Assembly: GCA_964578745.1 (NCBI GenBank)
Contig: CAZODZ010000019.1
Location: 1-23,634 of the forward strand
Direction: 5' to 3'
DNA from: SKVJ01 sp964578745
GTDB lineage: Bacteria; Chloroflexota; Dehalococcoidia; GIF9; AB-539-J10
DNA length: 23,634 nucleotides
The position numbers and the translations under genes were made by a program. This document shows, in pieces, positions 16,151 through 23,379 of the stretch. How positions within the stretch are numbered: the stretch's first letter is position 1; each line of letters opens with the position of its first letter. The notes under the pieces were generated by a model, which was not told where the DNA came from, ran no database searches, and saw nothing but the letters and a program-made list of their open reading frames with translations.

Positions 16151-16678
16151 ATGCTGTTAATCGAGCGCTTCTATCGATGGGTGGGGTGGTTGAGCGACTG
16201 GACCGCCCGGCTCGCCAGTTATCTCCTGATCATTCTCGTGCTGAACATCGTCTACGATGTGTTTGCACGCTATGTCTTCACGGCTCCGACCATCTGGTCG
16301 TTCACACTGAGCTACATGATATGCACGGCAATCGTGTCGCTGAGCCTTGCGTATGTCTATCATCACAACGCGAATGTGCGTGTGGACCTGATCTACTCTC
16401 ACCTTCCATTGAGAGGCAGGCTCGCGGTGGACGTTGGACTGACGGCGCTTGTCACCTTCCCCCTGATGTTCATGCTGGCACGCGTGTGGGCGTTCGACGC
16501 ATGGCACAGCCTGATCATCGGCGAAGTGGCCACGGAGACCACGTGGTATCCGCCATTGTTCCCTGTCAAGGCTGCTATCACAGTGGGCTTCACCTTACTC
16601 TTTCTCCAGAGCATTGCCACCTTCCTGCGAGACCTCGTTTGGTGGCGACAAGGGGGTGAACAACCATGGTCACGCTGA
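16151..16678 (+). CDS. dctQ: TRAP transporter small membrane subunit DctQ
   Basis: A 175-residue four-helix membrane protein of the DctQ family. Hydrophobic spans lie at about 20-42, 53-72, 92-115 and 137-158. The family-like RYVFTAPTIWS follows helix 1, and NANVRVDL follows helix 2. It bridges the binding protein and the large subunit in Na+-driven uptake. The ATG at 16151 has AGGAG 6 bases upstream. An in-frame ATG at 16130 would place that site inside the gene and is less likely. Its 3' end overlaps dctM by 13 bases. Confidence 0.93.
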   Translation: MLLIERFYRWVGWLSDWTARLASYLLIILVLNIVYDVFARYVFTAPTIWSFTLSYMICTAIVSLSLAYVYHHNANVRVDLIYSHLPLRGRLAVDVGLTALVTFPLMFMLARVWAFDAWHSLIIGEVATETTWYPPLFPVKAAITVGFTLLFLQSIATFLRDLVWWRQGGEQPWSR

Positions 16679-18003
16679 CTCCTGAGTTGATCACCATCGT
16701 CATGTTTGCTGGCGTGGCGGTGGGCATCCTCATTGGGTACCCGCTGCCCTTCATTGTCGCCGGGGTTGCAATGTTCCTCGGGCTGGCTGTCATGGGGCCG
16801 GAGGTGTTTACACTGCTGAGACTTCGCCTCTGGGGAATGATGACGGATTACATACTGCTTGCCATTCCTCTGTTTGTGTTTATGGGTTCGATGGTGGAGA
16901 AGTCGGGATGTGCCGAACGCCTCTACGCTGGCTTGTATCTCGTATTCGGTCCTGTGCGCGGTGGCCTTGCCATCAGCACTATCCTCATGGGCACAGTGCT
17001 GGCAGCATGTGTAGGCATTATCGCTGCATCGGTCATCATGCTTGGACTTATTGGCATTCCCAGCATGTTGAAGCGTGGCTACGACAAGGCGCTGATCAGC
17101 GGCTCCGTTTGTGCTGGTGGAGCACTTGGCATACTCATCCCGCCGAGCATAATGTTGGTCATCTATGGGCCCATGGCGCAGATATCTGTGGGCAAGCTGT
17201 TTATGGGGGCCTTTGGTCCCGGCCTGCTGCTGTCGTCTCTGTACATCGCGTACATAGGCGTGAGGACATGGCTTAAGCCCGAACTTGCACCACCCATCGG
17301 GATTGAAGAGCGCAACGTCCCCGCGGCTAAGAAGATATCGACACTCGCTATGGGCATGCTGCCGCCGCTGTTGCTCGTCTTGAGTGTGCTCGGAGTGATC
17401 TTCTTCGGTGTGGCTTCACCCACGGAGGCTGCGGCCTGCGGCGCCCTTGCGGCAACGCTCCTTGCACTTGCATATAAGCGTCTCACATGGCAAACGCTAC
17501 GTGATGTAATGATGGACACGGTGCGGGTGGGAACGATGGCAATGTTCATCGGCTGGAGTGCCTCCATGTTCACAGGTGTGTTCCTGCGGCTGGGCGGAGG
17601 TCGGGTTGTCGCGCAACTTGTCCTGGCAGCCCCGGGAGGTAGCTGGGGGGGGTTTGCGTTGATCATGTTCGTTGTGTTCATCCTCGGCTTCCTGGTGGAC
17701 TGGACAGCGATCGTGTTTATTCTGGTGCCTTTGCTGGCGCCGATTATCCCGCAGCTCGGCTTTGACCCGCTGTGGTTTGCCCTCATGGTCTGCCTCAACC
17801 TGCAGATGGCCCTGATGACGCCCCCGATGGCGCCGGCGATCTTCTTTCTGAAGGGGATTGCTAAGCCCGAATGGGGCATCGTTACGGCTGACATCATCAA
17901 AGGTGTGGCGCCGTTCGTAGTGCTGATCGCTGTGGCGCTTGTGCTCTGCATCCTTGTCCCAGATATAATCCTGTGGCTGCCCCACCAGATGATTAAGTTC
18001 TGA
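16666..18003 (+). CDS. dctM: TRAP transporter large membrane subunit DctM
   Basis: A 445-residue permease with about 12 hydrophobic spans covering most of its length, the standard size for DctM. Family segments include AIPLFVFMGSMVEKSG near residues 65-80, GGALGILIPPSIMLVIYGP in the first helical-hairpin region, and VASPTEAAACGALAA in the centre. LVDWTAIVFILVPLLAPI and a MTPPMAPAIFFLKGI stretch lie near the end. It forms the Na+/substrate pathway with DctQ. The ATG start, with an AGGGGGTG site, overlaps the dctQ end, indicating coupling. Confidence 0.95.
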   Translation: MVTLTPELITIVMFAGVAVGILIGYPLPFIVAGVAMFLGLAVMGPEVFTLLRLRLWGMMTDYILLAIPLFVFMGSMVEKSGCAERLYAGLYLVFGPVRGGLAISTILMGTVLAACVGIIAASVIMLGLIGIPSMLKRGYDKALISGSVCAGGALGILIPPSIMLVIYGPMAQISVGKLFMGAFGPGLLLSSLYIAYIGVRTWLKPELAPPIGIEERNVPAAKKISTLAMGMLPPLLLVLSVLGVIFFGVASPTEAAACGALAATLLALAYKRLTWQTLRDVMMDTVRVGTMAMFIGWSASMFTGVFLRLGGGRVVAQLVLAAPGGSWGGFALIMFVVFILGFLVDWTAIVFILVPLLAPIIPQLGFDPLWFALMVCLNLQMALMTPPMAPAIFFLKGIAKPEWGIVTADIIKGVAPFVVLIAVALVLCILVPDIILWLPHQMIKF

Positions 18004-18087
18004 TGTGTAGTGCACAATAGAGCGAATGGCTCGCCGGTGTGTCTGTGGAGCTGCGGGCATACAGATTGAAAAAAGAGAGTGAATTTG

Positions 18088-18633
18088 ATGAGCAAGTCAG
18101 AAGAGAAGAGGGTGCTGGACAAGGCTTATGACCTCGCATTATTGAAGAATGAAGAGAGGTACGGAGGCTGTGGCCAGTGTGTAATTGCTGTTCTACAGGA
18201 CGCCTTCAGGATGCCGTCTAACGAGGTCTTCAAGGCGATGAGCGGGTACGCTGGTGTTGGTGCCACTGAGGGCGATGGGAGTTGTGGGGCCTATGTCGCT
18301 GGTATTCTCTTCCTTAGTGGCTTGCGTGGCTGCGAGAGGGACAACTTCGCGGATCCGGATCGCATTCGATTTGTGAGCTTTGCGACAGCACGGAAGCTGC
18401 ACAGGAAGTTCATCGACGAGTTTGGCAGCATCATCTGTCGTGAAATCCAGATGAAGATCATGGGGCGTCCTTACTACCTGCCCGACCCGGACGAGATGGC
18501 GAAGTTCCTTGATGCGGGGGGGCACACGACCAAGTGCCCTGTCGTATGTGGCAAGGCAGCGAAGTGGGCTGCCGAGGTTGCGTTTGAGGAAGGGCTCATC
18601 TCAGCAGAGAAGCTTGCCGAGATTTCAAAGTAG
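18088..18633 (+). CDS. C_GCAxxG_C_C family cysteine-rich redox protein (copy 1)
   Basis: A 181-residue soluble protein of the C_GCAxxG_C_C family, thought to be redox active but without a defined reaction. Cysteines are C28 and C31 (GGCGQC), C66 (GSCGAY), C82, C117 (IICREI), C150 and C154 (KCPVVCGKAAKWAAE). The order and spacing match the paralogue at 21355-21864, with five shared cysteines within two residues of each other. ATG 18088 is chosen; an in-frame GTG at 18079 would add three residues. It follows dctM by 84 bases and precedes two SDR genes on the same strand. An accessory electron-transfer or thiol role for that pathway is plausible but only inferred. Confidence 0.87.
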   Translation: MSKSEEKRVLDKAYDLALLKNEERYGGCGQCVIAVLQDAFRMPSNEVFKAMSGYAGVGATEGDGSCGAYVAGILFLSGLRGCERDNFADPDRIRFVSFATARKLHRKFIDEFGSIICREIQMKIMGRPYYLPDPDEMAKFLDAGGHTTKCPVVCGKAAKWAAEVAFEEGLISAEKLAEISK

Positions 18634-18779
18634 ACGTGCACCTGTGCCGACGGTCGCCTCGGGTTTGTCCTGGCTATGCCGGGGAAGCAGCTTCGGGTGG
18701 CCGGAGTAGCAGTGGGGAGAGCTGGGGTTGGTCGGGCGGAAGCACGCACGTGCTTGAAAGTCGAAAGGAGGAAGCGCCC

Positions 18780-19550
18780 ATGCTTGAAGGAAAGTCTGCG
18801 CTTATTACGGGTGCCGGGCGTGGTATTGGCCGTGTCATCGCCTTGACGCTGGCCGCAGCCGGTGCCGACATAGCTGTGAACGACACCAATCTTGAGGCGG
18901 CCAACGAGACGGCTGCAGAAATCCGGAACCTGCATCGGAAGGCCATCGCCGTGAAGGCAGACGTCGGCGATCCAGCCGAGGTTGATGCCATGGTGGCGCG
19001 GGTTGTGGACGAGCTCGGTGGCATCCACATACTTGTCAACAACGCCGGGATCGTTGATCAGGGTGTTCCCACAGTGGAATCGTCCGTTAGTCACTGGGAT
19101 GAGGTGATGCGTGTTATCGTCCGCGGCACGTATCTATGCTGTCGCAGTGCGGGCAAGTGGATGGTGGAGCACAGGATGGGGAAGGTGGTGAACATCAGCT
19201 CGGTTGCGGCACTCACCGGCTTGGCTCCCCGGCCGTCGTACGTCCCGGCCAAGGGGGCGGTCATCGATTTGACGCACACGCTGGCAGTCGAATGGGCGCC
19301 ATATGGCATAAACGTGAATTGCATTGCGCCCGGGTTTTGTCTCACACCCCTCTCAGAAGAGGCGTTCAAGAGGGCCGGCGCGGATCTCTCGAAGATCGGG
19401 CAGCACATACCAATGGGGCGCCTGGCGGTACCAGAGGATATTGCCGATGCGACGCTGTTCCTGGTGTCGGATTCGTCGAAATACATCACCGGCGTGACGT
19501 TGCCCGTTGATGGAGGGTGGCTCCTGTTCCGGCAGCTCCCCAAGGGTTGA
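18780..19550 (+). CDS. FabG-like classical SDR oxidoreductase
   Basis: A 256-residue classical short-chain dehydrogenase. The cofactor motif is TGAGRGIG (residues 10-17), then NNAG at 87-90. The catalytic S141 (NISSVAA), Y154 and K158 (YVPAK) have the canonical 13-residue Ser-Tyr spacing, and the C-terminal VDGGW is typical. D61 in KADV suits the adenine contact. The family includes 3-oxoacyl-ACP reductases and many catabolic alcohol, polyol and hydroxy-acid dehydrogenases. Proximity to a TRAP uptake operon favours the latter. ATG 18780 has AAAGGAGG at 8 bases. The upstream frame extension to 18636 lacks homology. Confidence 0.9.
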   Translation: MLEGKSALITGAGRGIGRVIALTLAAAGADIAVNDTNLEAANETAAEIRNLHRKAIAVKADVGDPAEVDAMVARVVDELGGIHILVNNAGIVDQGVPTVESSVSHWDEVMRVIVRGTYLCCRSAGKWMVEHRMGKVVNISSVAALTGLAPRPSYVPAKGAVIDLTHTLAVEWAPYGINVNCIAPGFCLTPLSEEAFKRAGADLSKIGQHIPMGRLAVPEDIADATLFLVSDSSKYITGVTLPVDGGWLLFRQLPKG

Positions 19551-19608
19551 GCATGCCGTGATGAGATAGGTACATGACACACTGATTGTGACAAGGAGGC
19601 CACAGAGC

Positions 19609-20586
19609 ATGGCTCATTCACTCGTAACCGGTGGGTTTGGATTCGTGGGTCGACATCTTGTGAGAATGCTGGTGGAGCGCGGCGACAGCGTGACGGCGTT
19701 TGACCTGATCCCCCACTCGCCATTTCTTGAGGACATCAAGGACAAATTCAGAGTCAAGGTGGGCGACTTGGCCAACTGGGTACACCTCGCCGAGGCAATC
19801 CGGGAGGCGGGTCGGATCGACACTATTTATCACGTTGGTGCGGCCATCCCGCCGCTGACCGAGCGTGACCCCTCGGCCGCGTTCAACGCTAACATTGTTG
19901 GAACGTTCAACGTCCTGGAGGCCGCGCGCCAGTTCGGCGTTAAGAGTGTCATTTTCGCCAGCACGCAGTCGACGTATTCTGACGGTGATGCATTTATTCC
20001 TGACGACTATCCACAGCGGCCGGGGACGTTCTACGGTATGACCAAGGTGTGTGGGGAACGGCTTGGCGAATCCTACTGGCGCCATTTCGGCGTCAACTTC
20101 CGTGGGGTGCGCTACTGCATCGTCAACGGACCGGGTCGTGGTGGTGTCAACCCCGGGCAGTTCGTCGTCTGGACACTGCAGATGGCCGCGCTGAAGCGGC
20201 CGTTCAAGGTGTTTGTTGAGCCCGATGTGGAAGTGGCGAGCATCTACGTAAAGGATGCGGCTAAGGCGCTTATCGACCTCAACGATGCGCCTGAGTCGAA
20301 GCTGCGCCAGCGGGTGTACGGCATTATGGGTTACACGGTGACGGCCCGTGAGCTCGTCGATGTTGCGAAAAAGTATGTACCCGACGCTGACCTCACCTTC
20401 CGTGTGAATGAGGAGATGATGGAGAAGGTGCGGTCGCTCAACTTAGCGCGGCGCATGGACATTGAGCCGGCGAAACAGGACTGGGGTTTCGAGCCGCAGT
20501 TCAACTTGGACCGCTCGATGCAGGATTATCTCAAAGAGTGCACCGAGCACCGCGACCTGCTGAACTATCCCATTCCGGAGTTCTGA
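19609..20586 (+). CDS. NAD-dependent epimerase/dehydratase (second threonine-dehydrogenase-like SDR)
   Basis: Extended SDR of 325 residues. VTGGFGFVG (6-14) binds NAD, NVLEAAR is at 101-107, FASTQSTYS carries the catalytic Ser/Thr region, and Y142 and K146 are in YGMTK. It is paralogous to the minus-strand SDR at 8732-9685, sharing GERLGE after the active site and a VYGIMGYTVTARE-like block. The ATG has AAGGAGG 9 bases upstream. It lies 58 bases after the FabG-like gene, so it is probably the last gene of the TRAP-SDR transcription unit. A strong hairpin follows. The exact substrate is unknown. Confidence 0.88.
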   Translation: MAHSLVTGGFGFVGRHLVRMLVERGDSVTAFDLIPHSPFLEDIKDKFRVKVGDLANWVHLAEAIREAGRIDTIYHVGAAIPPLTERDPSAAFNANIVGTFNVLEAARQFGVKSVIFASTQSTYSDGDAFIPDDYPQRPGTFYGMTKVCGERLGESYWRHFGVNFRGVRYCIVNGPGRGGVNPGQFVVWTLQMAALKRPFKVFVEPDVEVASIYVKDAAKALIDLNDAPESKLRQRVYGIMGYTVTARELVDVAKKYVPDADLTFRVNEEMMEKVRSLNLARRMDIEPAKQDWGFEPQFNLDRSMQDYLKECTEHRDLLNYPIPEF

Positions 20587-20614
20587 CAAGAGAAAGAGAA
20601 GAGAATGAATCAAA

Positions 20615-20653
20615 GCCCAGTGAGCGACGCCTACACGGCCTCGCTCACTGGGC
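20615..20653. terminator. Bidirectional terminator hairpin between convergent genes
   Basis: GCCCAGTGAGCGA at 20615-20627 pairs perfectly with TCGCTCACTGGGC at 20641-20653. After a C-C mismatch the stem continues with GCC/GGC and a 5-base loop. It lies 28 bases past the SDR stop (+) and 25 past the VOC stop (-). Read on the minus strand it is followed by a T-rich tract (TTTGATTCATTC), so termination of the VOC gene is the better supported role. Confidence 0.75.
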
Positions 20654-20678
20654 AAGTGGACATGGGATGCGAATGAAT

Positions 20679-21161
20679 CTAACTCTCGATAGGAAAGCCG
20701 GTGGCTGGGTGCAGGGCGATGCCCTTCGGCGGCTCCATAATCTCCAGTGTGATGCCATCGGGACCGCGCAAGTAGCTGATGCCCCAGCCCTTGAGCGCGC
20801 CGCCACTTGCCCACTGGGGCTCGTGCACAAATTGCACGCCCTTCGCAGTCCACTCGTCATAGGTCTTCTGCACATCGTCGACGACGAAGCCTACGTGTGC
20901 CACGCCTATGTTGCATGTGGCAAGGTCGAGTTTCTTCCCCTTGGGGCTCACGTACTCAATGAGCTCGAGGTTGCCGTCGCCGCCAGTGAGGATATTGGTG
21001 ATCTTCATCTTGAGCCCCTTGAACCCGATGATCTTCTCCACGCGTTCGCCGCTTACCTCGCGTATGGGCGTGGCCTCGAGTCCGAGTTTGTCAGTGAAAA
21101 ACGCCCTGGCCTGCTCGATGTCGCTGACGGTGAAACTGATGTGCTGGATCTTTGTAATCAT
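20679..21161 (-). CDS. VOC-family (glyoxalase/epimerase fold) protein
   Basis: A 160-residue protein with two paired beta-alpha-beta-beta-beta modules of the vicinal-oxygen-chelate fold. The first begins MITKIQHISFTVSD and the second IGVAHVGFVVDD. Candidate metal ligands are H7, E66 (NLELIEY), H89 and E140 (ITLEIMEP), the usual ligand set of methylmalonyl-CoA epimerase and glyoxalase I relatives. Which reaction it performs cannot be told. Epimerisation, lyase and dioxygenase chemistry all occur in the family. The ATG at 21159-21161 has AAGGA at about 8 bases. The open frame continues upstream into non-homologous Ser/His-rich sequence, which I exclude. It is divergent from the second C_GCAxxG_C_C gene. 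Confidence 0.88.
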   Translation of the reverse strand: MITKIQHISFTVSDIEQARAFFTDKLGLEATPIREVSGERVEKIIGFKGLKMKITNILTGGDGNLELIEYVSPKGKKLDLATCNIGVAHVGFVVDDVQKTYDEWTAKGVQFVHEPQWASGGALKGWGISYLRGPDGITLEIMEPPKGIALHPATGFPIES

Positions 21162-21298
21162 ATTAGTCCTTCCTTTTCTCCCCGAAGGCTTTGTCTGCCA
21201 TTTTAGCGCGAGTGGGGGCTGGTGGGAAGTGTGTGGATGAGATCTTACGCTGTGGAGAAGGGAGGAGAGTTGTGGCTGGCAGGCTGAACAGAGTTGCC

Positions 21299-21313
21299 GC
21301 CCGGATTCCGGGC
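21299..21313. repeat. Small 6-bp inverted repeat upstream of redox gene
   Basis: GCCCGG/CCGGGC with a 3-base loop lies 42 bases before the GTG start of the second C_GCAxxG_C_C gene. It sits in the short region shared with the divergent VOC gene. It could be an operator or RNA hairpin, or chance. Confidence 0.3.
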
Positions 21314-21354
21314 ACCCATGATAATGTGACGTACAATGCGATAAGGAGGATGAT

Positions 21355-21864
21355 GTGACCGACAAGGAGAAACAGGAACTGCTGGACAAGATTGAGCGCG
21401 AGGCAACGCAGTACGAGCTTGAGCTGCACGCGTGTGCACGGTGCGCCCTGATGGCAGTGGCGCGGAACCTGAAGCTGGCCGATGATGACTGTATCGACGC
21501 CGCACTGCGGGCGGCAATTCCGCTGAGCGGTGGAATCGCAGGGACCCGGAATCACTGTGGAGGTCTCATTGGTGGCATCATGGCTATTGGCATGGCCATG
21601 GTGAAGAGTAGTCCGCGTGAGGCTGCGGTTGAGGAGCGGAAAGCGTCGTTCGAGGCAGCGAAGCGCTTCTACCGGCGCTTTGAGAAAGAGATCGGCCACG
21701 TGCGCTGCTACGATATCCGTGACGCTGGCCTCGGTCGCGTGTTTGATACATCTACCCCTGAGGAGCAAAAGAAGTTCGAGGAGGCGGGAGGCTACGTCCT
21801 CTGCTCAGGCGTTGTCGGTAAGGCAGCGCGAATGGCGGCCGAGATCATCCTGGAAGCGGAGTAG
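21355..21864 (+). CDS. C_GCAxxG_C_C family cysteine-rich redox protein (copy 2)
   Basis: A 169-residue paralogue of the protein at 18088-18633. Cysteines are C27 and C30 (HACARC), C46, C68 (NHCGGLIGG), C118 (VRCYDI) and C150 (VLCSGVVGKAARMAAE). Five of these align with copy 1. C46 is unique here, whereas copy 1 alone has C82 and C154. The N-terminal 25 residues are charged and helical. The GTG start follows AAGGAGGA by 4 bases. Function is unknown beyond the family's presumed redox role. Copy 1 and copy 2 flank two SDRs and the VOC gene. Confidence 0.85.
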   Translation: MTDKEKQELLDKIEREATQYELELHACARCALMAVARNLKLADDDCIDAALRAAIPLSGGIAGTRNHCGGLIGGIMAIGMAMVKSSPREAAVEERKASFEAAKRFYRRFEKEIGHVRCYDIRDAGLGRVFDTSTPEEQKKFEEAGGYVLCSGVVGKAARMAAEIILEAE

Positions 21865-21966
21865 CCGGTCAGCGACGGAAAGGTTCGACAGCCTGTTCGC
21901 ATCGGATGATGCAGAAACAGGCGGTGATGTTAGCAATCCGGTAGCAGTCGGTGAGGATTTATGAAG

Positions 21967-22039
21967 TAGGCCGTGTGGGATTCGAACCCACGACACCCTG
22001 ATTAAAAGTCAGGTGCTCTGCCAGCTGAGCTAACGGCCC
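21967..22039 (-). tRNA. tRNA-Lys (anticodon UUU)
   Basis: The reverse complement folds into a full cloverleaf of 73 nt. The acceptor is GGGCCGT/ACGGCCT with a G-U closing pair and discriminator A. The D arm is GCTC/GAGC with an AGCTGGCA loop. The anticodon arm is CCTGA-CTTTTAA-TCAGG with anticodon TTT. A 5-base variable loop and the T arm GTGGG-TTCGAAT-CCCAC complete it. No CCA is encoded. It lies 20 bases downstream of a small minus-strand gene. Confidence 0.97.
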
Positions 22040-22059
22040 ATGATGTGTGGTGTGGGGTC

Positions 22060-22344
22060 TCAGTCGCGCCGGCGTTTGTGGTCCAGGATGTTGGAGATAT
22101 AGCAGGCGAATGCCGGATGCACGTCGCAGATGTACCCGTCCTCGGTTGCGTCCACGGAGAAGGCTACGCGATTGGGTCGCTTCATTGGGTCTCCGAACTT
22201 GCCGTAGCCGGACTCGTTCCATGGCATGTTGTGACCGAGTATCTCCAGGAAGCCCTTGACGTCCCGTGTCTGATCGAGCACGACTTCGAACGGCAATTGC
22301 TGCTTGAGTTCGTTCAACTGTTCGAGCCGCAATTTCACCCGCAT
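22060..22344 (-). CDS. Small hypothetical protein
   Basis: A 94-residue protein I do not recognise. It starts with an amphipathic, charged segment (MRVKLRLEQLNELKQQ). The centre has GFLEILGHNMPWNESGYGKF, and the end is basic (KRRRD). No signal peptide or membrane span is seen. ATG 22344 has a GAAGGG site 3-4 bases away. An in-frame start at 22449 would add 35 residues of less protein-like sequence. The balanced composition and ribosome site support a real gene. It may be co-transcribed with the downstream tRNA-Lys. Confidence 0.6.
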   Translation of the reverse strand: MRVKLRLEQLNELKQQLPFEVVLDQTRDVKGFLEILGHNMPWNESGYGKFGDPMKRPNRVAFSVDATEDGYICDVHPAFACYISNILDHKRRRD

Positions 22345-22631
22345 GGACCCTTCGGGATTATACGGCGGACCCCTACCAGTGTCAATCGAACGCAGGCGCA
22401 CCAGAAATCCTGCAAACACCTTCGCCGGATGGTGGCGGACGGTTGTCACGCCGCAGCCGGGTGCCGACGGCTGGCGTTTTCCTTCTCCGGACGCAACTTT
22501 GCCCAGTCATCATACGTTCTATCTGTAGACAACGCCGACAGGTTGCGTGACGCAAACTGAACCATGTTGCGGCCTGCGGCAACCTGATATGCTTTCGATG
22601 TACAGACCTCCCCTGGCGCTTTATCGACTGG
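22345..22631. other. Divergent intergenic region (287 bases)
   Basis: This region lies between the small hypothetical gene (-) and the membrane protein gene (+). It presumably holds both promoters, but I cannot point to convincing -35/-10 pairs. It would shrink if the hypothetical gene starts at 22449. Confidence 0.4.
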
Positions 22632-23372
22632 TTGTATGAACACGTGAACGCGATTGCACAGCTGTTTGACCCCATCCTTCTGATGTTGGCGGCGGCTTCT
22701 CCGTTCGGCATCGGGTCCATCCTGTTTGTTCTATACAGGCGTGGACCAAGCAGCGTTGGCATGAGACCGGGACTACCGTTGAGCTGGGCTGAACCGATAG
22801 AGATCCGGATAGTCATCTATCTTCTCTTTGCTGCCATCTGGGGTGTGATCGCCTTCGCCCTTCGCATATTACATGTGGCCGTGCCGGAGGGAGGTGTTGC
22901 TGCGGGGCTGCTGCTCGTCCTTACGATGGCTGCGTTCTTTTTTGACATGGCCTTTGTCTATGCTGCTGCAGGCACGCTTCTCCAGGCGGCGCTGGGAAGT
23001 CGCGGCCGACCGCCATTCTGGTTCTCGAAAGCACTGTCGCCGCTGGACACGTTATTGATGACCATTGGAGACGTGCTTGCGTCCGTACTGTTGCGCCAGC
23101 GACCCGCCCTGCGGCACGCGCCTGCGGAGACGACCGAGCTGGATTTTGAGACTGAGACTCTTGGAGTCGGGCAGCCAGGGACTAAACCAGCTATGTCACC
23201 CCTGCACACACCCCGTGTCAAGCGAGAAGACCCCTATGCGGTGGCCAAAGAGCGCCTTGACTCAATTGTCGCGGACTACCAGCGCAGACTCACACCCGCC
23301 CAGAGGGAGAAGTACCTGCTCATGAGAGAGATAGTGGAGTACCTCAGGGGCCGCGATCTGAGCAGCCCCTGA
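22632..23372 (+). CDS. Hypothetical membrane protein
   Basis: A 246-residue protein of no family I recognise. Three or four hydrophobic spans lie at about residues 11-34, 58-80, 87-112 and possibly 138-154. They are followed by a soluble tail (about 160-246), in which residues 198-240 look helical and charged (AKERLDSIVADYQRRL, EKYLLMREIVEYL). The start is uncertain: TTG 22632 and GTG 22644 are both possible and neither has a clear ribosome site. The last codons lie within a long inverted repeat. The gene is convergent with the UPF0182 gene at the contig end. Confidence 0.7.
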   Translation: MYEHVNAIAQLFDPILLMLAAASPFGIGSILFVLYRRGPSSVGMRPGLPLSWAEPIEIRIVIYLLFAAIWGVIAFALRILHVAVPEGGVAAGLLLVLTMAAFFFDMAFVYAAAGTLLQAALGSRGRPPFWFSKALSPLDTLLMTIGDVLASVLLRQRPALRHAPAETTELDFETETLGVGQPGTKPAMSPLHTPRVKREDPYAVAKERLDSIVADYQRRLTPAQREKYLLMREIVEYLRGRDLSSP

Positions 23373-23376
23373 GGTA
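23340..23376. terminator. 12-bp inverted repeat overlapping the end of the membrane protein gene
   Basis: TACCTCAGGGGC at 23340-23351 pairs perfectly with GCCCCTGAGGTA at 23365-23376 around a 13-base loop. The stop codon (23370-23372) lies inside the right arm. It stands 4 bases from the end of the convergent UPF0182 gene, so one hairpin may serve both transcripts. There is no U-tract. Confidence 0.55.
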
Positions 23377-23379
23377 TGT

